From the NCBI RefSeq assembly GCF_030272615.1, contig NC_081412.1:691182083-691246082 (forward strand): DNA of 64,000 nucleotides, in the 5' to 3' direction. This document shows positions 1 through 12,063 of the stretch, piece by piece (within the stretch, counting starts at the first letter, position 1; each line of letters starts with the position of its first letter). A program made the position numbers and the translations under genes. The notes below the pieces were generated by a model, which worked only from the letters and a program-made list of their open reading frames with translations, made no database searches and was not told the DNA's origin. The stretch is from Cryptomeria japonica. Its lineage: Eukaryota; Streptophyta; Pinopsida; Cupressales; Cupressaceae.

Positions 1-3000
1 TTAGGGGACAAATGTCCCGAAGTAATTGCAAGGTTTTTTAAAAGAATTTAAAAATAAAAACAAAGCATAAGCATCAAATTATGCTTCATCTCTAGCATCA
101 TCTCCTCTTCCACTTTTCTAGGCATCATGGGCAGTGTTAAGCTCCTAAATCATAGACTGACTCGGATTCTTCATGGCATTAGTTTTCGCCTTTGCAACTT
201 CCTTTTCCCACCTATATTTTACGATTTTCTTGGCATGTTTAGGTAACTGATCATTGCCAATGAATGTCATGGATTCAATTTGGGCAATCTATGTTATATC
301 TTCAGAAGTAAAATTTCCTTTGACCCTAATTTTCTCCATGTGCAATTTAAATGCCTTTTCCACGTCTTGTGTATTCAGCCCATAAAGTCCTAGTTGCCAA
401 TCATGATTTGGGTTAACCACTTTATTATCATTGAGCAAGCTATATTGAAGTTCCTGGAGCTCGTAAACAGAGGCTTTCACATCAAAGATTATAGCCTTGA
501 ATGTAATTACCCGCCACGCTATGGTTTTCTTCAACACAAAGAGATGGCACTCATTAGTTACCAACTTTATTGAATTTTATGTTAAAAATTCAGTGTCTCC
601 ATATTTTTATATCTTGGCAAACATGGGTAATATGTTTTCCCACTTATGCTCCTCCTTTTCCCATTGCACAACCTGATTTTGGATCTCTGCAATGAGGTTT
701 TGAATTTCATCGCATAGCTTCCTGGAATCTGTAATATATTTTTTGCCATCCTTGATCACCCCTTCAATCCATTTTTCTACACCCCCTACGATGCTCTTGT
801 CTTGCTGCACTTGATTCATCAGTTTCTTGTTCTCTAGTGAAGTGGGATCGAAGTTTTCTAATGCTTGCGATATAGGGAGTGCTCCAAAACAGCCTAGGCT
901 ATCAATGAATTGGGCTAAATCCTTGATGTTCTGTTTCAGTTCCTTTTTCTCTTATCCGTCTTTCTCTGACTTGGTGAGAATTTTCTTAGCCGTCACATTG
1001 AAAAGGTGGTTATCAGAGTCCCTTCTCATGTTTCCCAGATCTACTTTGGTGACTTCAAAATCTTCTGCGTTTATTTGTTTACTTTCATCCTTGGGTTTAT
1101 AGGAAGTAATTTCAGCAACCCATCTCCCGGTCTTTTCATCAACGTCCAACCTGTTGGTCATTTTGAACTTCTTCTATTTAGGACCTTTTTCCATTTATTT
1201 GACCACCATGTCTTGAATTGGGATAGACACTAGGATCGAGCTCCGTTTCTTACTTACTGAAGTAGTTAACCATTTGGGAGTTGTGCTTGAACTAGCCATT
1301 CTTCCAGTTACTTTAGGTGGCGGCGTCACGGCTATAGTGATTGCATGGGAATCCGTGGTGTTGACAATATCACTATCAAGGTCCTCGACCTCAAAAATCT
1401 GAGGGTTGAGGGTCTTGTCTTTCACCTCTGTGTCTCTGACCAGGTCCATTTTCTTCTGTGCAACACTCTGTGACCTTATAAATCGAGAAGCAGGATAGTT
1501 CAAAGCAGGATTAGGCTTGTGCTTGGTGTGAGATGACTTCTTATTTTTACCTGCATGAACATGCATAAAAGTGGGGTTAGAAAATCTTTTTGGAGAACGT
1601 AGAGAAACCACATTATATCTTGCAGGACCAATCTTGATGCCTAATTTCATTGCTCTTTTCTTATTAACCGAGTCTGCAGTTCTCTCCAAGACTCTTTTTG
1701 TCCTGAGTTGTCTATCATCTTCTTCTTCTACATCCCAATTAATAGAGGATGTTTCAGGTTCAGTTTGATCTAGATACATAGGTTTGAATAGCTCTAGATT
1801 ATCTTCTTTGATTCCACTTATATCAAGTTTCACCTGTAGTGAAACTATCTGTTCCAGAACCATTCTCATATTTTCTCTCTTGAACACTTCAAGTTCATCA
1901 CAACAATCTTCCCAAAAGTCTTCCAAGTGTTGGATAGGAAGGTGCAACATCAAACCAAGGCCACATAAAAAACCTTTATTATCAAAGCCATTCCTTTCTT
2001 GATACAGTTTGAAATTAAAATTCTTCAAGTCATCTCCTATCCTCAACGCATCTGACATTGAACTACAAGATAAAGTGCCCAATTGAATAGGGAAGTGATC
2101 TTCCCATTTATCTTTGGGTTGAGCTTTCTTAATTAAAGCAGATAACTGTCTACAAATCTCATTAGGACAAAACAATCTAAACAAAAAGGAGGAAGTCTGA
2201 AAGGTTCCTCTTCGAAACTACCTACCCTTATATAACAGAAATGAGGAAATTGAACAAAGAAGCTACCATATCTTTTCATCAAGGCATGGGCATCTTCAGA
2301 CATTCTTTTTGATTTCATGTTCTTCAATTCATAGCACAGGTCCCCCAGGAAAGCATTATGCACTCTCTTGAAATCTTGTAATGCATTCTCTTTGCAGCAT
2401 GGGGTAAAAGTCATATACAAAAACATCCCCTTTGGTATCTTGCCTAGGAATTCCCATTATCTCTTTGGTACATGCCAAACAATATATCAAATAAGAAGAC
2501 ATGAAGAAATTTTTTTTGAACTTCTTTTCCATGCTCAGTTGTTGTCTCATAGAGTGAGCAATAAGCTCTACCCAGTCAAGGAAATGCTTTCCCTCCAACA
2601 CCAGTTGCACATAATAGTAAATCTAGACATCAAGGTTGTAGGCTTCAACTGAACCTCTAACTCAGTGTAACAACAACATAACATCATGAATATTGGGAAG
2701 CATGTGATTTTTGTTGGGGTGTTTAGGTAGCCTACAGCCACCTTTCTGAGGAACTATCAACCAATGCTTCACTATGTTGTTTTGGTGTCCACTCTTGTCT
2801 GCATTGAACTCGGTGATTGATTGGGCAGGGGAAAAATTTGAGAACTTGTAATTTGGCAATTTGAAAATAGAAGAAGTGACTTTCCTATTAATTGTAAGGA
2901 GGGTTTCACCATTGTCCCTCTTGATAGTTTCAGAAATAGGGTCATATCACACAATGCACTCCCTAACTAATTTTGGGCAAGGAATAGCAGGTGGGAAAGC

Positions 3001-3177
3001 TACTGCCTCTATCGGGCCACTACTTAGAATTTCTAGACCAAAAGAACCATCAATACCTTTAAACGTTCTTTCCTTCAAGGCTTCCAAATTCTCCCCTTTC
3101 AGGTATGTGCCATTGACAATGGTTTCTTTGTAAGCAAGACTGAAAATATTTCCGAAAAGATGCAGAGTGGACTTCAT
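1..3177 (-). pseudogene. Decayed long ORF of unrecognised plant transposon-associated family
   Basis: Read on the minus strand from an ATG at 3177, one frame stays aligned over long stretches but is broken by about a dozen in-frame stops (for example 2947, 2662, 1195, 952, 607, 289) and by about two frameshifts (near 2395 and 2195). The order is an N-terminal globular part (3177-2200), an acidic-to-basic linker rich in Lys/Arg/Ser (about 1800-1200), and a charged, helix-rich C-terminal part that looks like coiled coil (about 1160-300). I see no RT, integrase, protease or zinc knuckle. A stretch at about 2575-2440 has a Trp, then a Lys-rich run, then a hydrophobic run ending TKEIMG. The same order with TKEILG occurs in the ORF at 38298-41645, so I infer a shared family. 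The frame appears open to the window edge, so the C-terminus may be incomplete. Function is unknown. Confidence 0.55.
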
Positions 3178-4161
3178 AATTTATGACCAACAACCCTTAT
3201 CTCTCCAAGCAATTTTATTACGAGAGAGAAAAACAACTAAAAATAATTGAAGAAGATAGGAGTCAAAACTCACCTTCACGGCTGAAACCAATCAAACGAC
3301 TACCAACAAAAAAACCTTCAACCAAACACTCCACAACAATGAAGAACAAGTTTCAAAAATAAATCACTTCATACCTTATAACAAATGAAGCGCTAAAAGC
3401 TCATTTAGTGCATTAATTTTAGCCGTAAAATTAAATGAGCCAAGCATTGGGATTTGACATCACGTGTGTGTATTGAATGCACGATAGCGCTTGTTGGCGT
3501 AACTGCCAATTCCCAAAAATGATTACTTGCCTTCAAAAATCGGCTGGTTGATGTCTCCCGAGATATGGCCAAATCTTCATCACACTTAGCAATAAATGCA
3601 CCATCACATCATTTAGTCTTTCCTATGGGACCCACCTGATTTGAACATTCATGAACCATTTGAAGTAACTTCATGAGGGTTTAGGTAGTTCAAAGCATAT
3701 GCTATGGCAAGGAGATTTTCCTTTGGAAAAGATTAACTTTGTTGATTACCGCTAGTCCTTTGAACTTCATTGAACATTTTGAACATCACTGAACTGTTTG
3801 AACTAGGTTCAAATGGTTCATAGTCTAGAGAAAGAGTATATGAAACATCATCTGCGACCGTGAAATAGAGCTGCTGCAAAACACTTAATGTGAACATTAG
3901 CCTGAAAGTGTTTTAGACACAACTTAGAACCTACAATACCTAAATGAACACTATGAACTCTTTTCAGGATGGTTCAAGGGGTTCATGAGGTTCAAACAGA
4001 CCATTGAAGCATAATGCTAAGGATTTAGAAATGATTTACAAGAGGATTAGGGATTGAACCAACAAACTTTTAACAAGATTTCAGAAAAAGAGGGAGAAAA
4101 TAACTCAACTAAAAATTTTGCAAGGCGACTCACTCTTGTTATGAGGGATGAATGACAAGGT
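3178..4161. other. Non-coding flank between decayed ORF and Copia-1
   Basis: No supported gene. The first 200 bases upstream of the minus-strand ORF are pyrimidine-rich on the minus strand and could be its 5' leader. Positions about 3640-4005 are unusually rich in GTTCA and its complement TGAAC. The right edge at about 4161 is where similarity to the LTR of Copia-1 begins abruptly. Confidence 0.5.
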
Positions 4162-4727
4162 AACACATAATTACAAAACATGTCGGCCTTAGACCAAACA
4201 AATAATATCCAACACATAAGACATCCAAGAAACACATCAAGAGATCCAATCCACATGTTACATTAAGCCACTCCATAACGTAGATCAACTGAGACCTAAT
4301 ATAGGTCCACATGCTAAAGCAATGATCTCCATCTGCCAAGTCTCAAACATAATCACCAACAACATCTTGAATCTCCACCAGAAGCTGCACTAACACCATT
4401 TATGCATATCATCAAAGATCTTCACTAAAATCTCTGCCGGTGAAACCCTCGTCGGAACCACAAGCCAAGATTCCAAGCAAGCAGGATAGCATCTGATCAC
4501 CAGACCAAAACCAATTGACTACATATGAACATGAGTATCATGAATATGCTAATTCCATAATCAAACCATACCGAAGCGTACTGGATCATGCCAGATCCAA
4601 ACCAATGAGAAACTACTCAACCTATCAGGACCAAAAGGGTGTCGGTAAAGCATCCAAAACAGCTAGTGTTGACATCAATGATAAAACATCAGTGCAACAC
4701 ATAATAAATTTCTCCAAATGGCCAACA
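4162..4727 (-). repeat. Copia-1 3' LTR (truncated)
   Basis: About 566 bp aligns collinearly with 10040-10603, sharing for example CCTTAGACCAAACAAATAAT and the terminal GGCCAACA. The alignment ends near 4162, well short of the other LTR end (TGTTAGACAT). This indicates deletion or rearrangement after insertion. Confidence 0.85.
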
Positions 4728-5080
4728 ATATCCCCCTTTGGCATTCATGGCAACACTAGATGTGAAAAACATCTAAGTACTAGGAAATGCCAAACAAGTC
4801 TCCCCCAATGGAAGACAACCAACAATCTCTTGTATAAAGATATAGCAATGAAGTTCTAAAGAAAGACCAAACTCCCCCTATGAATGATGTCTCTGTAAAG
4901 CTCTGAATTATACATATATATCTCCCCCTAATCTATACAATTCCTTAAGTTTTTCTTTTTCACATCAATATCTCTCCCCCTTTGACATCAATGCTAGAAA
5001 TCTAACAAAAATATGAAAGCAAAAACATAAACCACTGAATCATAAAGTTGACTACTCCCCCTGAGTAGTAGCATCCTCGC
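4728..5080 (-). promoter_or_regulatory. Copia-1 polypurine tract cluster
   Basis: Directly next to the 3' LTR the plus strand reads ATATCCCCCTTTGG, giving a purine-rich AAAGGGGGATAT on the element strand as the plus-strand primer. Further CCCCC(T) runs follow near 4800, 4872, 4922, 4975 and 5055, most of them preceded by TCT or ACT. Repeated polypurine tracts downstream of pol are a known mark of Sireviruses. Confidence 0.7.
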
Positions 5081-6723
5081 ATCAATGCCAGAATGAAAAA
5101 TATCTTTGATAATGCATACCGGACTGATGCCAAAAAGAATCAATCCATTTTCTGTTAGAGGGGTAGAAACCCCTAACCTATCTCTCAAGTACTCAAATGG
5201 TTCTTTAGGCAAAGGTTTAGTGAAAATATTTGCAATCTGCTCTTTAGTGTTCACATAAACACTTCATTTTCTTCCACCTTCTCCTTCAAAAAGTTATGCT
5301 TGATAGATATGTGCTTTGTCTTAGACTAAAATACTAGATTCTTTGATATGTCAATAGCAGCAAAGTTATCACAGTGAATAACTACCGGTCCAGTGCATTG
5401 CACTTTGATATCCTTCAACATTTGCTTCATCCATAAAACCTATGTACAATTAGTAGCAACAACAACATACTTAGCTTCAATAGTAGATAAAGAAGTACAT
5501 GATTGTTTCTTGCTGATCCATGAAACCAACTTCTTTCCAAGAAGGAAAGCTCCACTGGAAGTACTTTTCCTGTCATCAACATTTCTAGCCCAATCAACAT
5601 CTGTATATGCACATAAAGTAAAGTCATCATTCTTAGTGTACCACAAACCATATTTTGATGTACCTTGCAAGTATCTAAAAATCCTTTTCACTGCACTCTC
5701 ATGATTTTCTCTAGGATCACTCTGAAATCTAAATGCAATACAAACAACATTCATTATGTCAGGCCTAGTCTGAGTCAAATAAAGAAGACCTCCAATTAAA
5801 GATTTGTATCTTGTAGGATTTACCAGTGCAGAAACATATTTTCTTGTCAATTTCTCACTTGTAATAATAGGAGTACTTACCGATTTAGAATCTCCCACAC
5901 CAAATTTCTTCAAAAATTCCCTAGCATACTTAGTTTGACGAATGAAAATACCTTTGTCAATCTGAGTAATCTGCAAACATAAGAAAAATTTAATTTCCCC
6001 AATCATAGACATTTCAAATTCTTTCTCCATATTTTTAGAAAATTCCATGCATAACTTATCTTTACCTCCAAAAATAATGTCATCGACAAATACTTCAATA
6101 ATCAGTATATCATCATCAATGATCTTATAATATAAATTATTGTCATCATTACCTTAAGTAAAACCAAGCTTCAAAAGATATTTATCCAACCTTCCATACC
6201 AAGCTCTAAGTGCTTGTTTCAATCCATATAAAGTTTTCCTTAACCTCCAAACCATGTTTATATCATCTAATAGTGAAAAACTATCAGGTTGCTCAATATA
6301 AACTTCCTCATCAAGATCCCCATTCAAAAATGCACACTTAACATCCATCTGATAAACCTTGTAGTTTTTATGGGTAGCATAGGCAAGAAATAATCTTACA
6401 ACTTCAATCCTAGCTACAGGTGCAAAAGTCTCACCATAATCAATTCCTTCCTTCTAAGAATATCCTTTACAAACCAATCTATCCTTATTCATTATGACTT
6501 GACCATCCTCATTCAATTTATTCCTAATAACCCATTTAGTTCCAATAACATTCTTATTTTTAGGCCAGGGAACCAAAGTCCATGTGTTATTTTTATCAAT
6601 CTGATCTAATTCTTCTTCCATAGATTTCAACCAATATTCATCTTTACATGCCTCAATTACTGATACCGGTTCAACTTGTGAAATTAAACAAACTTCATTA
6701 GTTACCAATCTTCTTCTTGTCAT
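4994..6723 (-). pseudogene. Copia-1 reverse transcriptase - RNase H (broken)
   Basis: Copia-type RT (RVT_2) followed by RNase H. Visible marks are IGTKWV near the RT start, then [17 protein letters not shown], and the catalytic FVDD box near 6085. RNase H follows with YTDVDWA, a position equivalent to EAKY, and CDN. The conserved C-terminal block IANIFTKPLP is at about 5240, in another frame. In-frame stops include the one at 6454 just after KGYS, where copia RTs normally have Gln. At least one frameshift lies between about 5440 and 5254. It would copy the element RNA into DNA in virus-like particles, but this copy cannot encode a full enzyme. Confidence 0.9.
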
Positions 6724-6857
6724 TACTCCATTGTTCTTATCCCTAATAATCTAATCTTCAGAATGATTCAATCTCACATACCTAGGAGTCCTCTGACTCT
6801 CTGTTCCTCTTCCCGGTTCTTCAATTACTGTAGAATTTTATAATACTGTTGGAGTAA

Positions 6858-7904
6858 CTAATTCAATTGTTCTGGTAAAGGTGATACCGCTTCAAATATA
6901 ATCATTTCCACCACTGGTTCCTTCTCATAAACTCTGATTTGACCTCTATTCAACTCATCCACCTTGACATTAGCGCTCTCCACAATTCTCTGCAATCTCT
7001 TGTTATAACATCTATATGCCTTGCTTTCATTAGAATAATCAAGAAATATGCCTTCATCACATCTAGGATCAAATTTTCCAATGAGATCATCTCTCCTAAT
7101 ATAACATTTACTACCAAATATCCTAAAATTCTTAAATGTAGGTGTATTGCCAAACCATAATTCATAAGGTGTCTTACCAGTTTCTCCTTTGATATGTACT
7201 CTGTTGAATGTATAAATCGTTGTGCTCACTGCTTCTCTCTAGTAAATATGAGGTAGACTAGCTTTCATCATCATTGTTCTAGCAGCATCCAAGATAGTTT
7301 TGTTCTTCCTTTCTACAACTCCATTTTGCTAAGGTGTCCAAGGAGCAGAAAATTGTCTCCTTATACCATGCTTCTAACAAAAGTTATTAAACTCGCCGAA
7401 CGTGAATTCTCCACCATGATTTGACCTCAAACATTTAATCTTCAATCCTATCTCAGTTTCCACTTTAGCCTTAAAGATTTTAAACTTTTCAAATGCCTCA
7501 GATTTCTCTCTTAGAAAAGTAACCCACATCATTCTAGAATAATCATCAATGATTAACATGAAATATCTCTCACCTTGAAATTTTTTAACTTTAGCAGGGC
7601 CACACAAATCATTATGAATAAGATAAAGAACATCATTAGATTTATCTTGTATACTCCTAAAAGAGGTTCTGACTTGTTTACCCATTTGACATTCTTTACA
7701 TATCGGATTATAGAGCTTCACAATCTTAGGTATATCTCTAACTGCCTTAGTTGAGCTAATCTTCACAATGCAATCAAAATTTACATGACACAACCTCTTA
7801 TGCCATATCCAACTCTCATCAATTTGTGCAATCAAACATGTCTTCTCACTAGAATTCAAATGAAATATATTAGCTTTTGTCTGTGTACCGGTTACAATCT
7901 CCAA
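6858..7904 (-). pseudogene. Copia-1 integrase (broken, catalytic Asp lost)
   Basis: The GAG_pre-integrase region has the zinc-binding His-His-Cys-Cys pattern (WIWHKRLCH then CKEC). The rve core follows with HNDLCGP carrying the first catalytic Asp. The second catalytic Asp, normally in a R(S/T)D-x-GGEF context, reads RSNHGGEF, so it is Asn. The Glu-bearing block near 7320 reads QNGVVERKN and is preceded by a stop where the sister element Copia-2 has Gln. A further stop lies where Copia-2 has Trp (FWRE). A frameshift separates this part from gag-protease and another separates it from RT. Confidence 0.88.
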
Positions 7905-9292
7905 ACCAGATCTAGTAATGATTTTGCATTTTCCATCCTTTGTAATTGAAATCCCTTATCTACCAATTGTCCATCCAATGATATAGTTCCTTTTCCTTTG
8001 ATCATACATGCTTTGTCATCTCCAAATCTAACCAGTCTTCCATCAAATTCTTGCAAAGATAGAAACTTCCTTTTATCTGTAGTCATATGATGTGAACAAC
8101 CACTGTCAATTACCCATTCATCCTTGTCTTCAGTTTTAGCAGCAAGTGCCTTCTCTTTAGGTACATTCTCCTCTAGTGCTGGAACATCTTCCTTGATAGC
8201 CAGGAACACCCATTCCTTCCCATTGTTAGAACCACTAGCAAAATCTTATGCCGGTTCATTATCAAAATCAATAATGCCTTCGTCATCCGCTATGTAGCAT
8301 GATTTGTCCTTGTTTTTCCTGTACTTATACTTGTTCTGATATCCATGGTTAGGCTTAAATCATCTTCTAACTCTTTCTTCAAATCTTGAATTCCTTTCAA
8401 GACATCTAGATGCAAAATGACCAATCTTATTACATCCAAAACATTTAAAAGTTGCTTTTCCTTCATACTTACTTCCTAACAGTCCTTTAGGTACTCTTCT
8501 AGAAAATAGTGCTTCAAGTTGCTCAAGCTCATCATCTTCTCTCTTTATATAATCCAATTCCTTTGCATATAAATTTTTCTAATCTTGCTTACTGGTTGCT
8601 GATGCAGATGCATGAAAAACAGGTTCAGTCTTCAAAGCTCCAGAAGGTCCAAATTCTTCAAGCTCAAAAGCAGATAATTTCCCAACCAAGGTATCTCTGT
8701 TGACAAATGTATTAGCCATTGATCTCAACTCATTAATAGCAGTAGCCTTCATCTTGTAAGCCGGTGGTAGGGCTCTCAAAACTTTAGAAATAATTTCACC
8801 TTCACTCTGAGTTCCACCACAACATTGAATTCCCATAACAATCTCATTTACCCTTTCCATGAATGTAGTAATCCTTTCATCTTCTTCCATCTTCATGTCT
8901 TGATATCATACCCAATAACCATCAAGTTTAGCAATCTTCACTATAGGCTCACCTTCATTAAGAGTCTCCAACTTATCCCATATAGCCTTTCTAGATGATT
9001 TGTCAGTTAATCCCATTATTTGTTGATCAGAAAGTGCACACAAGAGGCCTTCTATTTCTCTACAATAATTCTCAATCTCCTTATCCAATTTTGCCAGAGG
9101 AGGATTTCTAGATGCCGGATTATGAGGTGTAATACCATTCTGTGTGATCTCCCAAATCTCCTTGCAAAGACATCTCAGATGAGTCTCCATCTGAATCTTC
9201 CATACTGTGTAATTTGTTCCATCAAGCCTAGGAATATCTCTCCGAAAGGTAGCTCCAGATGAACTGGATGAACTTGACCTATTAGTCACCAT
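7905..9292 (-). pseudogene. Copia-1 gag and protease (broken)
   Basis: The ATG at 9292 opens a Ser-rich N-terminus and a UBN2-type copia gag (LDGTNYTVWK near the start). This is followed in the same frame, across stops near 8906, 8579 and 8360, by a CCHC zinc knuckle (CFGCNKIGHFASRC, about 8430) and the protease active site DSGCSHHMT (about 8100). After the protease the expected block that in Copia-2 reads NVYWVEGLRNNLLSV is absent, so about 75 bp seem deleted, and a frameshift follows. Gag would form the particle and bind RNA; the protease would cleave the polyprotein. Confidence 0.88.
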
Positions 9293-9336
9293 AGGATCTT
9301 CCTTGAGTGGTTAAGATTTCTGTCGAGAAGGCCAAA

Positions 9337-9348
9337 GCTCTGATACCA
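9337..9348 (-). other. Copia-1 primer binding site
   Basis: On the element strand it reads TGGTATCAGAGC, complementary to the 3' end of plant initiator tRNA-Met and typical of copia elements. It lies two bases inside the 5' LTR end. Confidence 0.9.
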
Positions 9349-9350
9349 AT

Positions 9351-10603
9351 TGTTAGACATTTCAAATAACCGGAAGACAAATAAGAGGGGGGGAGTAAAT
9401 TAGTTGTCACAGATTACTAGAACATTTAGCAATTAAAACTTTAATAGCAGAACCCAAAATATTAATACTGGAATGCTTAAACCAAATACCGTAATAATAG
9501 TACTTAAACCAATTAAGGATAAACAATAACCATAGAATAAATACCATCCACATGACACCAAGATTTATACATGGAAAACTCGGTAAAGGGAAAAACCACA
9601 GTGGGAAGCCTACCCACAGTTAGATAATACTTCTGCAATAAGTATGTGAATTATGATTGAGGGGCCTGAACTTGCAGGAAGGCCAATAGCCTAGAGCGCA
9701 TTTCTCATCACAAAAGGAGTCTCACTGACTACATAGAAATCCATAATACAATCCGAAAGAAGGAATGAACTAAAAAGATAACATCTGCTATGCCTGAGTA
9801 CAGTTTCGATTAAGCTCAATACCAAAGGACTAAATCCTCTTACATAAACCCAATTCGTTATCCAATGATCACTCTAGCTGAATGATATTACATTATTCTC
9901 ACAGTACATATCCATATCCCATTCCTTGACCTTATACCTATGATCTAATTCCCATGATGATCTATAATGAGATCTTACATCATATATATACAAACCCTCG
10001 ACCATAAACAATCAGGTCGGCCACCAGACAATAAACCAATTACATAATTACAAAAAATGTCAGCCTTAGACCAAACAAATAATATCCAACACATAAGACA
10101 TCCTAGAAACACATCGAGAGGTCCAATCCATATGTTACATTAAGTTGGTCCATAACTTAGATCAACCAGGACCCAATATAGGTCCACATGCTAAAGCAAT
10201 GATCTCCATCCACCAAGTCTCAAACATAATCACCAAGATCATCATGAATCTCCATCAAAATTTGCACTGACACCACTTATGCATATCATCAAATATCTTC
10301 AACAAAAGCTTTGTCGGTGAAACCCTCACCGAAACCACAAGCCAAGCTTCCAAGCATGCAAGATAGCATCGGATCACTAGACCAAAACCAAATGACTGCA
10401 TATGAACATGAGTATCATGAATAAGTTAATTCCATAACCAAACCATACCGGAGTGTACCAATCATGCCAGATCCAAACCAACAAGAAACTACTCAACCTA
10501 CCGAGACCAAAAGGGTGCATGTAAAGCGTCCAAAACAACTGGTGCTGACATAAATGAAAAAACATTAGTGCAACACATAATCAATTCCTCCAAATGGCCA
10601 ACA
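9351..10603 (-). repeat. Copia-1 5' LTR
   Basis: 1253 bp. On the plus strand it starts TGTTAGACAT and ends GGCCAACA, so it has TG...CA ends. It contains the AGAGGGGGGG-type stretch close to the PBS end that recurs in every copia LTR here. Confidence 0.88.
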
Positions 10604-11914
10604 ACTTCAACTCAAAATATCATTCCTACAAGAGTTAGTCATGAGGGCAATCCCTCTTCATCATTTAATCCTCCATCTTTAACTATGTCTTCAATAAGCA
10701 TTCCTATTATCCCTCAACCAATCAATGTGACACAAGGGGGAAATTCACTCAACAATTTTATTCCTCCTTTGAGTGTCCCTCTTTCTACTCAATCATCACC
10801 TATGCATACTTATCATAATGTCCCACCACCCTCTCAATCAACCATGTCTAACATCAATCTTTCTACCGAAGTGACCATTAACAATCTTGCTCAAATTGTG
10901 TCTTTCTTACAACAACAAATTGCTTCCATGAGTAAATCCAAGTTTAGTGTGCCCACATTTGATATTGCAAGCCCACCTTCTCTTGATATTGTTAAATCCC
11001 TCCCACCTAAGCATGTTAAGGTCCCTCAATTGTAACTCTATAATAGATAAGGCGATCCTCTCATGCATGTCAAAACATTGCAAACCTTGTGTATTGATTT
11101 TGCTTATGATCAAATATTGTTTGCAAAATTGTTTACAACAACACTAAGAGATAAGGATTTACAATGGTATTTCTCTTTGCCTTCTTATTCTATCATTTAT
11201 TTTCAACAATTAGGAAATGCTTTCATTCAACAATTTCAAAATAACATTGGTCCTAAAATCACTTTGACTGATTTAATGCATTGTAAACAAGGTGTTAAAG
11301 AAAAAGTGATTGATTTCATTGGTAGATATAAGCATTTGTGTGCTCAAATTTATTTTCTTTTACATGATAATGATATTCAAAGAATTTTCATTTCTAATTT
11401 GCAAAAATATAATAGGGAAAAGATTCTTTTGTCTGATTTTACTTCCTTTTCGCAGTTGTGTGCAACACTCCACAATTATCAACTGGTTGTGAGTCAAATG
11501 GATCAATCTACTCCTATGGATCCAAGTGATAAGGGAGAGAGTGTTCAAAAACCATTTGCAAAGTTTAAACCAACAAAAGGCTTCATCAAGTTCAATGATA
11601 CAATCAACAACACAAATGTGAATGCTACAACAGGTGTGCCTCCTATTTCTAAATTTTTCAAATGAGAAAGACAATTTACTCCTTTGAATGAATCTTTACA
11701 TAATATTATGTCTCAGTTGTTACAAAGAAACTTTATTAAACTCCCTCCTATAAAACCAGTTGATCCATCTAAGATAGCATCCCCTTATTTTGATAACAAT
11801 TCCTTTTGTCAATTTCATCGTCAGCCTGGTCATGATACTGAGAAATGTTTTGCATTGAAAAGTAATATTCAAGATTTGATTGATAATAATACTATTTGTG
11901 GCAGGTGTGAATGA
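10604..11914 (+). pseudogene. Gypsy-type gag (broken)
   Basis: The frame shows a Ser/Pro-rich N-terminus and then a retrotransposon gag domain (about 11030-11500) with the usual run of DFAYD, LQWYFSL and a helical stretch. It ends in a gypsy-type zinc knuckle FCQFHRQPGHDTEKC (about 11805-11850) followed by ALKSNIQDLID. Two stops fall together near 11034-11054 and another near 11663, all in the same frame. The apparent ATG at 10568 lies in the neighbouring Copia-1 LTR, so it is not the true start. The true N-terminus is missing. Confidence 0.8.
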
Positions 11915-12063
11915 TAAGGGAAACAAATCAGTAGCTCCTCCTAATCAAAATCTTAAGATTTTTACTGATCCTTTGCCTTCTCATACCTCTAACGTGATTG
12001 AAACTGAACATACCTCTTTCTCTCCTTCTGATCTTACTACCAAAGCTCCGAATTTAGTGAATA

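Larger units (their letters stand above)
4162..10603 (-). mobile_element. Copia-1: Ty1/copia (Sirevirus-like) retrotransposon, 3' LTR truncated
   Basis: The order on the minus strand is 5' LTR (9351-10603), PBS, gag, protease, integrase, RT-RNase H, polypurine tract, 3' LTR. The integrase-before-RT order defines Ty1/copia. The LTR begins TGTTGGCC and ends CTAACA in element orientation. The 3' LTR matches the first-transcribed part of the 5' LTR but stops at about 4162, so roughly 690 bp of it are missing and no target duplication can be paired. All coding parts carry stops or frameshifts, so the copy is dead. The right boundary abuts the gypsy gag element at 10604. Confidence 0.9.

Noticed and set aside
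10568-10603. Start of the gypsy gag frame at 10568
   Set aside because: These codons belong to the Copia-1 LTR; the fusion frame is a junction artefact.
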